From Oscillospiraceae bacterium (GTDB lineage: Bacteria > Bacillota > Clostridia > Oscillospirales > Acutalibacteraceae), in NCBI GenBank assembly GCA_015065785.1, contig SVPR01000006.1, forward strand, positions 1 to 64,000: 64,000 bases of DNA. Direction: 5' to 3'. Of this stretch, positions 1 to 7,018 are shown in pieces. The stretch's first letter is position 1. Each line of letters starts with the position of its first letter. Made by a program: the position numbers and the translations under genes. Under the pieces are notes generated by a model. The model was given only the letters and a program-made list of their open reading frames with translations, searched no databases and was not told the origin of the DNA.

Positions 1-1
1 C

Positions 2-397
2 AGCCCTACTGACAAATTCCCAACTGCTTTCATTGAAAGAAAAGAAATGGAATATTCTTATGAAGACGGCGGTCTTTACTACTTTATGGATCAGGAAACT
101 TATGATATGGTTCCTGTTGATGCAGCAAACCTTGACGATAACTTCAAATTCGTTAAAGAAAATATGGTTTGTAAAATCCTTTCTTACAAGGGTAATGTTT
201 TCGGTGTTGAACCACCAACATTCGTAACTCTTCAGGTTACACAAACTGACCCGGGCTTTAAGGGCGATACAGCTACTAACGCTACAAAACCAGCTACTCT
301 TGAAACAGGTGCTGAAATTAAAGTTCCTCTCTTCATTGATGAGGGCGAAAGCATCAACATCGACACAAGAACAGGCGAATACCTTTCAAGAGCATAA
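2..397 (+). CDS. efp: Elongation factor P, C-terminal part (5' end outside window)
   Basis: EF-P binds ribosomes stalled on consecutive prolines and promotes peptide bond formation. The open frame runs in from the left edge, so about 131 codons of the usual ~185 are visible. The first visible residues (SPTDKF, then [10 protein letters not shown] and [10 protein letters not shown]) match the junction of domains I and II, and the protein ends with the family signature [12 protein letters not shown]. The N-terminal KOW domain with the modified lysine or arginine lies upstream of the window. No rho-independent terminator is visible before the next gene, 68 bp downstream, so co-transcription is possible. 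Family assignment is secure; only the start is missing. Confidence 0.97.
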   Translation, partial: SPTDKFPTAFIERKEMEYSYEDGGLYYFMDQETYDMVPVDAANLDDNFKFVKENMVCKILSYKGNVFGVEPPTFVTLQVTQTDPGFKGDTATNATKPATLETGAEIKVPLFIDEGESINIDTRTGEYLSRA

Positions 398-465
398 TTT
401 TAATTTGGCTTACAATAATACTTATATAGTATAATTAATATTGTATATTCAAGGAGGTTTTTACT

Positions 466-903
466 ATGACACTTACAGAAAAAGTTGCTTACCTTAAAGG
501 TCTTGCAGAAGGCTTAAATCTTGATAAGGACGCAAAAGAAACAAAACTTTTTGAGGCTATGTTCGACATTTTAGAAGATATGGCTCTTACAGTTAACGAC
601 ATAGACGAGGACCTTGCAGCTGTTGAGGAATATGTTGATTGCATTGACGAAGACCTTGACGAGCTTGAAGCATTCATTTATGAAGATGACGATGATTTCT
701 GTGATTGCGATTGCTGTGATGATGACGATGAGCTTTACGAGGTTGAATGTCCATCTTGCGGCGAAGCAATTTATCTTGATGAAAGCATGTTCGATGAAGA
801 ATACATCGAATGCCCTGAATGTGGCGAAAAATTAGAACTCGACATTGATTTTGAAGATTGTGATTGTGACTGCGGTTGCGATTGCTGTGATGACGAAGAC
901 TAA
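466..903 (+). CDS. CD1247-N-terminal-domain protein, acidic with one Zn ribbon
   Basis: Protein of 145 residues of a type common next to efp in Clostridia and named after C. difficile CD1247; its function is unknown. Residues 1-70 form a predicted helical domain (TLTEKVAYLKGLAEG...). A middle stretch is very rich in Asp, Glu and Cys. Residues ~93-115 carry two CPxCGE knuckles, as in a rubredoxin-like zinc ribbon. The C-terminus ends in alternating D and C (CDCDCGCDCCDDED). A perfect AAGGAGG lies 8 bp upstream of the ATG. The Cys/Asp-rich tails suggest extra metal binding, but that is inference from composition. Confidence 0.85.
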   Translation: MTLTEKVAYLKGLAEGLNLDKDAKETKLFEAMFDILEDMALTVNDIDEDLAAVEEYVDCIDEDLDELEAFIYEDDDDFCDCDCCDDDDELYEVECPSCGEAIYLDESMFDEEYIECPECGEKLELDIDFEDCDCDCGCDCCDDED

Positions 904-1046
904 TTTTAAATTAACTCTTTACAAAACGAAAGTTTTGTGATAAGATATCAAAGTCCTTTTGACACGGTGCAGGGAGTAAACTCTTTTTGAGTGCTTCACC
1001 TACCTTACACTGAGTCGATTGGTAAAAAAATAATGAGGTGAAAAAA
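904..1046 (+). promoter_or_regulatory. Structured 5' leader of rpsO, possible S15 autoregulatory RNA
   Basis: The leader holds a 7-bp hairpin (ACAAAAC/GTTTTGT, 921-938). A longer stem closes between 961-969 and 1008-1016 (GACACGGTG with CACTGAGTC, one mismatch) and encloses a small ACTC/GAGT hairpin. Autogenous S15 leaders are known in several bacterial phyla with differing structures. I cannot match this one to a named Rfam family by eye, so the regulatory role is inferred from position and structure. Confidence 0.45.
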
Positions 1047-1310
1047 ATGACACAAGCAGAAAAACAAGCAATTATTAAAGAGTATGCTACTCACGAAGGA
1101 GATACAGGTTCTCCTGAAGTACAAATCGCTGTTCTTACAAAAAGAATTAACGATTTAAACGAGCATCTTAAAGCTAACCACAAGGACCACCACTCTCGTC
1201 GCGGTCTTCTCAAAATGGTAGGTCACAGAAGAAACCTTCTTGCTTACCTTCAGAAGAACGACATTGAGCGTTACCGTGCTATCATTGCACGCCTTGGTCT
1301 TCGTAAATAA
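1047..1310 (+). CDS. rpsO: 30S ribosomal protein S15
   Basis: S15 is a primary 16S rRNA-binding protein of the small-subunit platform and helps form bridge B4. The 87-residue product has the family hallmarks: GDTGSPEVQ near the N-terminus, [19 protein letters not shown] in the middle, and RRNLLAYL then [12 protein letters not shown] at the end. An in-frame GTG at 1038 would add MKK, but it lies inside the GAGGTG ribosome binding site (1035-1040). ATG 1047 gives normal spacing and the usual MTQAEKQ start. It precedes pnp, the classic rpsO-pnp order. Confidence 0.97.
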   Translation: MTQAEKQAIIKEYATHEGDTGSPEVQIAVLTKRINDLNEHLKANHKDHHSRRGLLKMVGHRRNLLAYLQKNDIERYRAIIARLGLRK

Positions 1311-1320
1311 TTGCACTATT

Positions 1321-1361
1321 CGGGGCAAACGGTTTTCCGTTTGTCCCGTTCGTAGTTTTTT
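1321..1361 (+). terminator. Hairpin terminator or attenuator after rpsO
   Basis: A 12-bp stem (left arm 1321-1332, right arm 1337-1348, TTTT loop, one G-U pair) sits just after the rpsO stop. It is followed after 7 nt by a run of six T. The offset T-run suggests partial termination or processing between rpsO and pnp rather than a strict stop. Confidence 0.6.
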
Positions 1362-1380
1362 AAAGTTTAAAAATCAAGTT

Positions 1381-1465
1381 TAATACCTGCTGTTTTGGGT
1401 ATTAGCGATAAAGAAAAGTTTAAATATTTTTAGTTTTATTTGAATTTTTCTTTGTTGCTAAACCT
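1381..1465 (+). promoter_or_regulatory. Two stem-loops in pnp leader, one ~23-28 bp long
   Basis: The first small stem pairs 1381-1387 (TAATACC) with 1398-1404. The second is exceptional: 1404-1425 pairs base for base with 1438-1459 (22 bp, four G-U pairs, no mismatch). It can extend by one inner pair and, past one bulged A, to 1398/1464. The two stems share base 1404 and the 1398-1403 segment, so they partly compete. In E. coli, RNase III cleaves a long double-stranded pnp leader and PNPase then degrades the short strand to repress itself. The same arrangement here suggests analogous autocontrol, which is inference. Confidence 0.7.
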
Positions 1466-1508
1466 CAAAAAACAAGTAGGATAAAATAAATTAAAAGAGG
1501 TAAAAATT

Positions 1509-3683
1509 ATGTTTAATGAATTCAGAACATTCGAAACAGAAGTTGCCGGCAGAAAGTTAGTAATTGAAACCGGCAAAATGGCTCAGCTTGCTAATGGCTC
1601 ATGCCTTGTTCGTTACGGCGAAACAGAGGTTCTTTGCACAGCTACTATGGCTCCAAAGCCAAGAGAGGGCGTTGACTTCTTCCCACTTTCAGTTGACTTT
1701 GAAGAAAAACTTTACTCAGTTGGTAGAATCCCTGGCTCTTTCGGCAGACGCGAGGGTAAGGCTTCTGACAAAGCAGTTCTTACTTCCCGTGTTATTGACA
1801 GACCAATCCGCCCACTTTTCCCAAAGGATATGAGAAATGATGTTTCTGTTGTTGCAACAGTTATGTCAGTTGACCAGGATTGCTCACCGGAAATCGCAGC
1901 AATGTGGGGTGTTTCTACTGCTATTGCTATTTCAGAAATTCCGTGGGACGGCCCTGTTTCAAGCGTTTCTCTTGGTCTTGTTGACGGCAAATATGTTATT
2001 AACCCAACCTTAGAGGAAAGAGCAAAAACAGAAATGACTGTTACAGTTGCTTCTACAGACTCTCTCGTTGCTATGATTGAAGCAGGTGCAAACGAGATTT
2101 CTAACGAAGTTATGTTTGACGGTATTATGTTTGCTCACGAGGAAAACAAAAAGGTTGTTGAATTTATTAAGGGCATCGTAAAAGAAATCGGTAAAGAAAA
2201 AATCGCTTTCGAATCAAATGACCCATCAGAAGAGCTTTACGAAGCAATCAAAGCATTCGCTATTGATGATGTTAAGGTTGCTCTTGATACAGACGACAAG
2301 AGAATCCGTGACGAAAGACTCCAACCAATCTATGACAGAGTTCACGCTGAATTCGACGAAAAATTCCCTGAAGAAGCAAACAAAATTGACGATTGTCTTT
2401 ACAAGCTTCAGAAATTCATCGTTCGTCGTTGGCTTCTTGATGATGGCAAACGCGTTGACGGCAGAGGCATTGACGAAATTCGTCCTCTTAATGCACAGGT
2501 TGACCTTCTTAACAGAGTTCACGGTTCAGGTATGTTTACCCGTGGTCAGACTCAGGTTCTTTCAATTGCAACACTCGGTACTGCTCGTGATGCTCAGATT
2601 CTTGACGGTATTGACGAAGAGGTTGAAAAGAGATATATCCACCACTACAACTTCCCATCATATTCAGTTGGTGAAACAAAGCCATCTCGTGGCCCTGGCA
2701 GACGCGAAATCGGTCACGGTGCTTTAGCAGAGCGTTCACTTATTCCTGTTATTCCATCAGTAGAAGAATTCCCATACACAATCCGTGTTGTTTCAGAGGT
2801 TCTTTCTTCAAATGGTTCAACATCACAAGGCTCAGTTTGTGGCTCTACTCTTGCACTTATGGCTGCAGGCGTTCCGATTAAAGCTCCTGTTGCAGGTATT
2901 TCTTGCGGTCTTGTTACTGAGGGCGACCGTTTTATGACAATGGTTGACATTCAGGGTCTTGAAGACTTCTTCGGCGATATGGACTTTAAGGTTGCAGGTA
3001 CTAAAAAAGGTATTACAGCAATTCAGATGGACTTAAAGGTTCACGGTCTTACTCCGGAAATCATTAAAGAAGCATTCGAGAAGACATATAAAGCTCGTTG
3101 CTATATTCTTGATGAAATTATGCTTCCTTGCATTGCAGAGCCAAGAAAAGAGCTTTCAAAATATGCTCCTAAGCTTCTTTCAACTAAGATTGATGTTGAA
3201 AAGATTGGCGATGTTATCGGTAAACAAGGTAAAGTTATTCAGAAGATTTGTGCTGAATGTAACTGTAAGGTTGATGTTGAAGAAGACGGTACAGTTTATG
3301 TTACAGCTATTGATATTGATGATGCACATCGTGCACTCGACATTATCAACACAATCGCAAATGACCCTGAGGTTGGCGCAATTTATAAGGGTGTTGTTAC
3401 TCGCCTTATGGCATTCGGCGCATTCGTTGAAATTGCTCCTGGTAAAGAAGGTCTTGTTCACATTTCAAAGCTCGATGTGAAGCGTGTTGAAAAAGTTGAA
3501 GATTGCGTAAATGTTGGTGACGAGGTTATCGTTAAGGTTTCAGAAATTGACGACCAAGGCAGAATCAATCTTTCTCGCCGTGACGCTCTTATTGAGGTTG
3601 AAGGTCTTGTTCCGGAAAACGATGTTGAAGAAGAAAGACCAAGAAGAAACTTCAACAGAGACAGAAGACCAAGAAGAGACTAA
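1509..3683 (+). CDS. pnp: Polynucleotide phosphorylase (PNPase)
   Basis: A 3'-5' exoribonuclease that uses phosphate to release nucleoside diphosphates; a trimeric ring and part of RNA decay assemblies. The 724 residues show the two RNase PH cores (GSFGRREGKAS and RPIRPLFPKDMRNDV in the first; GRGIDEIRP, QTQVLSIATLGT and SVCGSTLALMAAGVP in the second). A KH domain follows (VIGKQGKVIQKI, ~570), then an S1 domain (YKGVVTRLMAFGAFVEI, ~628-690), then a short basic tail rich in RPRRNFNRD. Length is normal (~700). An AAGAGG ribosome binding site precedes ATG 1509. Its leader carries a long hairpin that may be the target of self-control. Confidence 0.98.
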   Translation: MFNEFRTFETEVAGRKLVIETGKMAQLANGSCLVRYGETEVLCTATMAPKPREGVDFFPLSVDFEEKLYSVGRIPGSFGRREGKASDKAVLTSRVIDRPIRPLFPKDMRNDVSVVATVMSVDQDCSPEIAAMWGVSTAIAISEIPWDGPVSSVSLGLVDGKYVINPTLEERAKTEMTVTVASTDSLVAMIEAGANEISNEVMFDGIMFAHEENKKVVEFIKGIVKEIGKEKIAFESNDPSEELYEAIKAFAIDDVKVALDTDDKRIRDERLQPIYDRVHAEFDEKFPEEANKIDDCLYKLQKFIVRRWLLDDGKRVDGRGIDEIRPLNAQVDLLNRVHGSGMFTRGQTQVLSIATLGTARDAQILDGIDEEVEKRYIHHYNFPSYSVGETKPSRGPGRREIGHGALAERSLIPVIPSVEEFPYTIRVVSEVLSSNGSTSQGSVCGSTLALMAAGVPIKAPVAGISCGLVTEGDRFMTMVDIQGLEDFFGDMDFKVAGTKKGITAIQMDLKVHGLTPEIIKEAFEKTYKARCYILDEIMLPCIAEPRKELSKYAPKLLSTKIDVEKIGDVIGKQGKVIQKICAECNCKVDVEEDGTVYVTAIDIDDAHRALDIINTIANDPEVGAIYKGVVTRLMAFGAFVEIAPGKEGLVHISKLDVKRVEKVEDCVNVGDEVIVKVSEIDDQGRINLSRRDALIEVEGLVPENDVEEERPRRNFNRDRRPRRD

Positions 3684-3699
3684 TATTTCGCTTCGCTCA

Positions 3700-3900
3700 A
3701 ATTAAGAATTGAGAATGAAGAATTAAGAATTTCGGGACCTGCGGTCGGCATTATAAAATTATAAAAAAACTACATTCTTTCATTTTAGATTTATGGATAA
3801 TCTTTCAATGAGAGAATGTAGTCTTTTTTATTCATATTAAATTTTATCAAGTCCGTAGTACTTCCGAAATTTTTAATTTTTCATTCTTAATTTTTAATTT
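3700..3900. repeat. Heptad-armed inverted-repeat element (copy A)
   Basis: Left arm 3700-3733 is built of near-heptads of the AATTAAG/AATTGAG/AATGAAG type and ends in a small GACC-TGC-GGTC hairpin (3736-3746). A core hairpin follows: a 16-bp stem, 3769-3784 with 3807-3822, one G-U, then a T-run. The right arm 3865-3900 repeats the left arm in inverted orientation (AAATTTTTAATTTTTCATTCTTAAT). The core hairpin could also act as the pnp terminator. Related elements occur elsewhere in this window. Confidence 0.75.
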
Positions 3901-3999
3901 CCTGAAGAATATGCTATAATTAAAAAAATTTAAAAAAGTTTGTAAGATTTTCATTTTTACTAAGTCTTATAAGTGAAAAGAGACGAAAGGGGTGATAAA

Positions 4000-4497
4000 G
4001 TGACCGATTTCGAGAAAGTTTATAAAGAATATTTTAATGATGTTTATCTTTACATAAAACGACTTTCGGGTGATGAACACATAGCGGAAGAAATAACGAG
4101 CGAAACATTTTTTAAAGCACTGAAGTCAATCGATAATTTCCGTGGCGAATGTGAAATAAGAGTGTGGCTGTGCCAGATAGCAAAAAACAGTTACTACACT
4201 TATATAAAGAAAAACTCTAAAATTCAAAATGCAAAAGAAACTGAGCTTATAAATCTACCCGACAGCAAAAGCAATGTTGCTGATGAAGTTACAAGCAAAT
4301 TACAGGCATTTGAAATACAAAAGGTACTGCACGAGATAGATGAACCGTACAGAGAAGTTTTTATGTGGCGTGTTTATGCTGATTTGAGCTTCAAAAAGAT
4401 TGCCGGTATCTTTAACAAAAACGAAAACTGGGCGTGTGTCACTTATCACCGTGCAAGAAAGCTTATAAAAGAAAGACTGGAGGAAAAAGAGAGATGA
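4000..4497 (+). CDS. ECF-type sigma-70 family RNA polymerase sigma factor
   Basis: Directs RNA polymerase to a small regulon, usually under control of a cognate anti-sigma factor. Region 2 is seen at residues ~1-65 (FEKVYKEYFNDVYLYIKRLSGDEHIAEEITSETFFKAL) and region 4 at ~110-165 (EPYREVFMWRVYADLSFKKIAGIF...VTYHRARKLIKERL). The frame is open from a GTG at 3973, but the GAAAGGGGTG binding site at 3985-3994 points to GTG 4000, giving 165 residues, normal for ECF factors. The stop overlaps the anti-sigma start (ATGA), so translation is coupled. The sigma group is not identifiable by eye. Confidence 0.88.
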   Translation: MTDFEKVYKEYFNDVYLYIKRLSGDEHIAEEITSETFFKALKSIDNFRGECEIRVWLCQIAKNSYYTYIKKNSKIQNAKETELINLPDSKSNVADEVTSKLQAFEIQKVLHEIDEPYREVFMWRVYADLSFKKIAGIFNKNENWACVTYHRARKLIKERLEEKER

Positions 4498-5045
4498 AAA
4501 ACGAATGTAAAATAATTTCTGACCTTTTACCTTTATATTTAGAAAATTTGGTATGCAAAGAAACCGAGGAATTTATTAAAAATCATTTGTCAGAGTGTGA
4601 GAATTGCCGAGAGGATTTTGAAGAACTTAAAAGTGGGGCTGATTTAAAAGAAGTTTTTAAAGAAGAAGCAAAAACAGAAGCTGAAGACATTAAACCATTC
4701 AAAAAAGTAATGAAAAAAATGAATATGCAGGTTCACAGTATTTCTTACCTTTTAATTATATTCTTTATATTTTTTGGTTTTCTTTCAATGGATAGTGGTG
4801 ATGTTTTTTACAACAGTTTAATTATGCCTATTGTCGGTGTTTTCGGCTATATAATTTTCAGATTTAAAGCATTTTATAAATTACCTGTTTTACTTTTGGT
4901 AATAAACCTACTAGCGTGTCTTTTAAACCTTGCAGATGTGGAATTTATAGATATATTCTTCTGGACTGCAATATTTACTGCATTTGTTGACGCAGGAATT
5001 ATAATCGCATTTTTAATTCACTTTGCTTTCAGAAAGGAGAAATAA
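4494..5045 (+). CDS. Zinc-finger (zf-HC2) anti-sigma factor, membrane protein
   Basis: Likely inhibits the upstream ECF sigma factor at the membrane. The 183-residue product has an N-terminal zf-HC2 motif (C5, then HLSECENC at ~31-38, the H-x3-C-x2-C zinc signature). A helical linker follows, then about four hydrophobic segments (~82-180). The longer open frame begins upstream, but only ATG 4494 preserves the ATGA overlap and the typical MKNECKIISDLLPLYLENL start. The downstream exported protein (5048) is 2 bp away and probably belongs to the same stress-sensing operon. Confidence 0.85.
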   Translation: MKNECKIISDLLPLYLENLVCKETEEFIKNHLSECENCREDFEELKSGADLKEVFKEEAKTEAEDIKPFKKVMKKMNMQVHSISYLLIIFFIFFGFLSMDSGDVFYNSLIMPIVGVFGYIIFRFKAFYKLPVLLLVINLLACLLNLADVEFIDIFFWTAIFTAFVDAGIIIAFLIHFAFRKEK

Positions 5046-5047
5046 AT

Positions 5048-5899
5048 ATGAAAAAGAAGATTTTAAAGGTTTTAGCATTAGTATTAGCAATAATTTTAAT
5101 AATTGGCATTGGTGTTTTTGCAAATGCATTGGTCGGCAACCCTGTTTCAAAATATTTAGCAACAAAAAGTGCAAAAGAACATTTAGAAAAGAATTACAGC
5201 GATAAAGATTTTATAATCGAAGAAGTGACATACGATTTTAAAACCGGTGGATATTACGCAAGAGTAACTTCACCTACAAGCATAGACAGTCATTTTTCAT
5301 TGTCATTTGATTTAATGGGTAACCTTATAATTGATTGCTATGACGATGTTACAAGTGGTTGGAATACCGCTTATAGAATCGGTGAAGAGTACAGAAAAGA
5401 GGTTGATAAAGTCTTTGAAAACAATGAGTTCCCGTTTTTTATGCACATTTCTTATGGTGATATAGAATTCACATCAGAAGAATACGGGGAAGACTCTTCA
5501 AGACCTGACTATGCAATATATAAAGAAACTCTTGAAATAGATGGTATTTATGATATAGACGAGCTGGGTAAAAAGGCTGGAAAACTTACAGTTTATATCT
5601 ATGATAATGATGTAACGGAAGAAAACCTTGCAGAAATACTTTTAAATATTAAATCTGTTTTTGATAAATCCGGTGTAACTTTCTATGCTATTGATTGTGT
5701 ACTTGAAAAGTCAAAACCAGAAGCAAGTGCAGATGGCAGTGTGCCAAAAGACCCCCCACGAATTGAAGTACTGAACTTCCTTTATAGCGATATTTATGAA
5801 AATGATTTAATGGAAAGAGTTAAAGATTCTAATAAGAAAGCGATTGAATATTACGAGGAGCAGGATAAGATAAAAGAGCAGGAAATTAGTGGTCAGTGA
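5048..5899 (+). CDS. Membrane-anchored extracytoplasmic protein of sigma operon (YfjL-like)
   Basis: Protein of 283 residues with a basic N-terminus and one hydrophobic segment (residues 8-27), then an extracytoplasmic domain with no catalytic motif I recognise. It resembles YfjL-like proteins often found with ECF sigma/anti-sigma pairs in Firmicutes. It is the last gene of the operon, 2 bp after the anti-sigma factor. The C-terminus (EISGQ) is encoded in DNA that blends into the degenerate repeat downstream, so the tail may have been reshaped by it. A role in sensing or responding to envelope stress is inferred from the operon. Confidence 0.6.
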   Translation: MKKKILKVLALVLAIILIIGIGVFANALVGNPVSKYLATKSAKEHLEKNYSDKDFIIEEVTYDFKTGGYYARVTSPTSIDSHFSLSFDLMGNLIIDCYDDVTSGWNTAYRIGEEYRKEVDKVFENNEFPFFMHISYGDIEFTSEEYGEDSSRPDYAIYKETLEIDGIYDIDELGKKAGKLTVYIYDNDVTEENLAEILLNIKSVFDKSGVTFYAIDCVLEKSKPEASADGSVPKDPPRIEVLNFLYSDIYENDLMERVKDSNKKAIEYYEEQDKIKEQEISGQ

Positions 5900-5935
5900 G
5901 TCGGTGGTCAGTTGCAAGTATGCAAGTGTGCAAGT
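5884..5935. repeat. Degenerate short-repeat patch at operon end
   Basis: GTCAGT/GTGGTCAGT copies are followed by three TGCAAGT units with 8-bp spacing (~5916-5935). It covers the 3' end of the upstream gene. The same TGCAAGT repeats recur at 31741-31760, and the TCCTATCATTT just downstream (5961-5971) matches the core stem of the element at 34.4 kb. It looks like a decayed half element. Confidence 0.5.
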
Positions 5936-5978
5936 TGGAAGGGTTATAAAAAAGAAATTGTCCTATCATTTCTGAAGA

Positions 5979-6048
5979 AAATGTAAAAAACTCTTGACAT
6001 TTTTCAAGTTCACGCCTATAATATAAATGTAAAAACTTCTTTACATTT
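5979..6048 (+). promoter_or_regulatory. Consensus promoter flanked by two matched operators
   Basis: The promoter is TTGACA (5994-5999), 17-bp spacer, TATAAT (6017-6022). Two inverted repeats of identical design lie on it: AAATGTAAA-N6-TTGACATTT (5979-6002), covering the -35 box, and AAATGTAAA-N6-TTTACATTT (6025-6048), at the transcription start. Their centres are 46 bp apart. The likely binder is the XRE protein encoded by the second gene of this operon, giving negative autoregulation (inference). Confidence 0.8.
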
Positions 6049-6061
6049 TGGAGGCGATATT

Positions 6062-6415
6062 ATGAAAAAGTTCTTTAAAAAATTAGGTTTTCACAGAATG
6101 GATGAAATGGAACAACAAATTGCCTTTAAGGCACAACGAAATGCATTTATATTTTTGTTAGTTGCTCTTTTATCCTGGACAATGTACGAAAGCTATAAAG
6201 TTTATGTTTATCATAGTGATTTAAACCCTTATCCCTGCATGCTTCTTGCTGCAGCTTCGGTAATACAGTCAGTTTCACAGCTCATTTTAACTCATAAAGC
6301 AGTGAAAGATGAAGAACCCGCAACTTTTTCTAAAGTGATGAAAATAGTCTTGCCAATTTTAATCACTTTCGCTATAATAGCATCTATCGGGAGTGCTATT
6401 ATCATTTCGAGGTGA
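6062..6415 (+). CDS. Small membrane protein paired with XRE regulator
   Basis: The 117-residue product has a charged N-terminus (FHRMDEMEQQIAFKAQRNAF) and three predicted transmembrane segments (~30-48, ~60-78, ~92-114). I recognise no catalytic motif. It precedes an XRE regulator whose binding site overlaps its stop codon, an arrangement common in Firmicutes where the regulator controls the pair. AGGAGG-like GGAGGCG lies 6 bp before the ATG. The promoter carries two matched operators. Function unknown; the pairing suggests a regulated membrane stress or transport accessory. Confidence 0.75.
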   Translation: MKKFFKKLGFHRMDEMEQQIAFKAQRNAFIFLLVALLSWTMYESYKVYVYHSDLNPYPCMLLAAASVIQSVSQLILTHKAVKDEEPATFSKVMKIVLPILITFAIIASIGSAIIISR

Positions 6416-6419
6416 AAAA

Positions 6420-6614
6420 ATGACAAACAAAATCAAAGAGTTGCGTAAAGCACAAGGCTATCGTCAAGAAGACCTTGCAGAAGCATTGGGAGTTTCCCGA
6501 CAAACAATTATTGCTATTGAAAACAATAAATATAACCCCACCCTTGAATTAGCAATGAAAATGGCGCGATATTTAAAAACAACGGTTGAAGATTTGTTTA
6601 CTATTGAAAGTTAA
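6420..6614 (+). CDS. XRE-family helix-turn-helix regulator
   Basis: The 64-residue product is essentially one HTH domain: KIKELRKAQGYRQEDLAEALGVSRQTIIAIENNKYNPTLELAMKMARYL, the YdeP-like small Cro/CI form. An upstream in-frame ATG exists (6393), but GAGGTG at 6409-6414 places the start at ATG 6420, 4 bp after the preceding stop. It is the best candidate to bind the two AAATGTAAA operators upstream of the operon, repressing its own synthesis. Such regulators are usually dimeric, which fits the palindromes. Confidence 0.9.
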   Translation: MTNKIKELRKAQGYRQEDLAEALGVSRQTIIAIENNKYNPTLELAMKMARYLKTTVEDLFTIES

Positions 6615-6619
6615 TATGA

Positions 6620-6658
6620 ATAAAACCTTGCCAGAAAACTTTTCTGACAAGGTTTTAT
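6620..6658 (+). terminator. Rho-independent terminator
   Basis: ATAAAACCTTG pairs with CAAGGTTTTAT (11 bp), with an inner CAGAAAA/TTTTCTG stem and one mismatch. It closes the XRE operon. Its right edge directly abuts the -35 box of the type I toxin promoter. Confidence 0.85.
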
Positions 6659-6686
6659 TGATTATTTTGTTTTTTTATAGTATAAT
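6658..6686 (+). promoter_or_regulatory. Promoter of the type I toxin mRNA
   Basis: TTGATT (6658-6663), 17-bp spacer, TATAAT (6681-6686). Transcription should begin near 6693, leaving a leader of ~87 nt before the toxin ATG. In that leader, 6742-6772 can fold into hairpins, including one (CCCTCTTAA with TTAAGGGGG) that sequesters the AAGGGGG ribosome binding site. Confidence 0.7.
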
Positions 6687-6779
6687 AATGTCTGGAATAA
6701 GGTGAGCCTTTACGGTAGGCGGTTAGCCCTTTCTCTTTTGAGAGGGCATTTGCCCTCTTAAATTTAAGGGGGTGATGCT

Positions 6780-6851
6780 ATGGAATATTTAACTATTCTC
6801 GTTATTGTTCTTGTTGTAGCTACTGGTTACATAATCAGCATAAAAAAATAA
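6780..6851 (+). CDS. Type I toxin, 23-residue hydrophobic membrane peptide
   Basis: The peptide MEYLTILVIVLVVATGYIISIKK is a single transmembrane helix with a KK end, the general form of Fst/TxpA-like toxins that damage the membrane. A strong AAGGGGGTG binding site precedes the ATG but can be masked by leader structure. The stop codon lies inside the left arm of a bidirectional terminator hairpin. A consensus promoter on the opposite strand drives an antisense RNA across the 3' end. The toxin role is inferred from this architecture and the peptide type. Confidence 0.7.
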   Translation: MEYLTILVIVLVVATGYIISIKK

Positions 6852-6929
6852 CCGCCCAACCCTCAGAAAGTTAGCGGTTATTTTCACTAATTAATGAGGC
6901 TAACCGTCTATTTGGTTTGCCTTATTTCA
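6842..6929 (-). ncRNA. Antisense antitoxin RNA, ~87 nt
   Basis: Transcription on the minus strand should start near 6928 from a consensus promoter. It should stop at hairpin AATAACCGC/GCGGTTATT (6847-6882), which on this strand is followed by seven U. It is complementary to the toxin mRNA from inside the stop codon region into the 3' UTR. Its UAACCGC segment (complement of 6874-6880) can also pair with GCGGTTA in the toxin leader (6719-6725), a direct repeat that recalls par/fst logic. Confidence 0.65.
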
Positions 6930-6934
6930 TTTAT

Positions 6935-6962
6935 ATTATAACACAATCAAAAAAAATGTCAA
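6935..6962 (-). promoter_or_regulatory. Consensus promoter for the antisense RNA
   Basis: Read on the minus strand: TTGACA (6962-6957), 16-bp spacer, TATAAT (6940-6935). Both hexamers are perfect, stronger than the toxin promoter, as expected if the antitoxin RNA must be made in excess. Confidence 0.75.
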
Positions 6963-6985
6963 CCCAACAGTTTTTAACTGTTGGG
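6961..6985. terminator. Bidirectional hairpin between toxin locus and rmuC
   Basis: AACCCAACAG (6961-6970) pairs with CTGTTGGGTT (6977-6986), a perfect 10-bp stem with AT-rich flanks on both sides. It can end rmuC transcription from the right and any toxin read-through from the left. It touches the -35 box of the antisense promoter. Confidence 0.7.
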
Positions 6986-7018
6986 TTGTGTATTTTATTC
7001 ATTTTAAGTTTTAAGTTT

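Noticed and set aside
489-677. Minus-strand open frame opposite the CD1247-type gene
   Set aside because: Ser-rich translation of the complement of an Asp/Glu-rich gene; no ribosome binding site; the sense frame is clearly protein-like.
1712-1990. Open frames on both strands within pnp, leuS and other large genes
   Set aside because: They overlap well-supported genes in other frames and lack start signals and protein-like composition.
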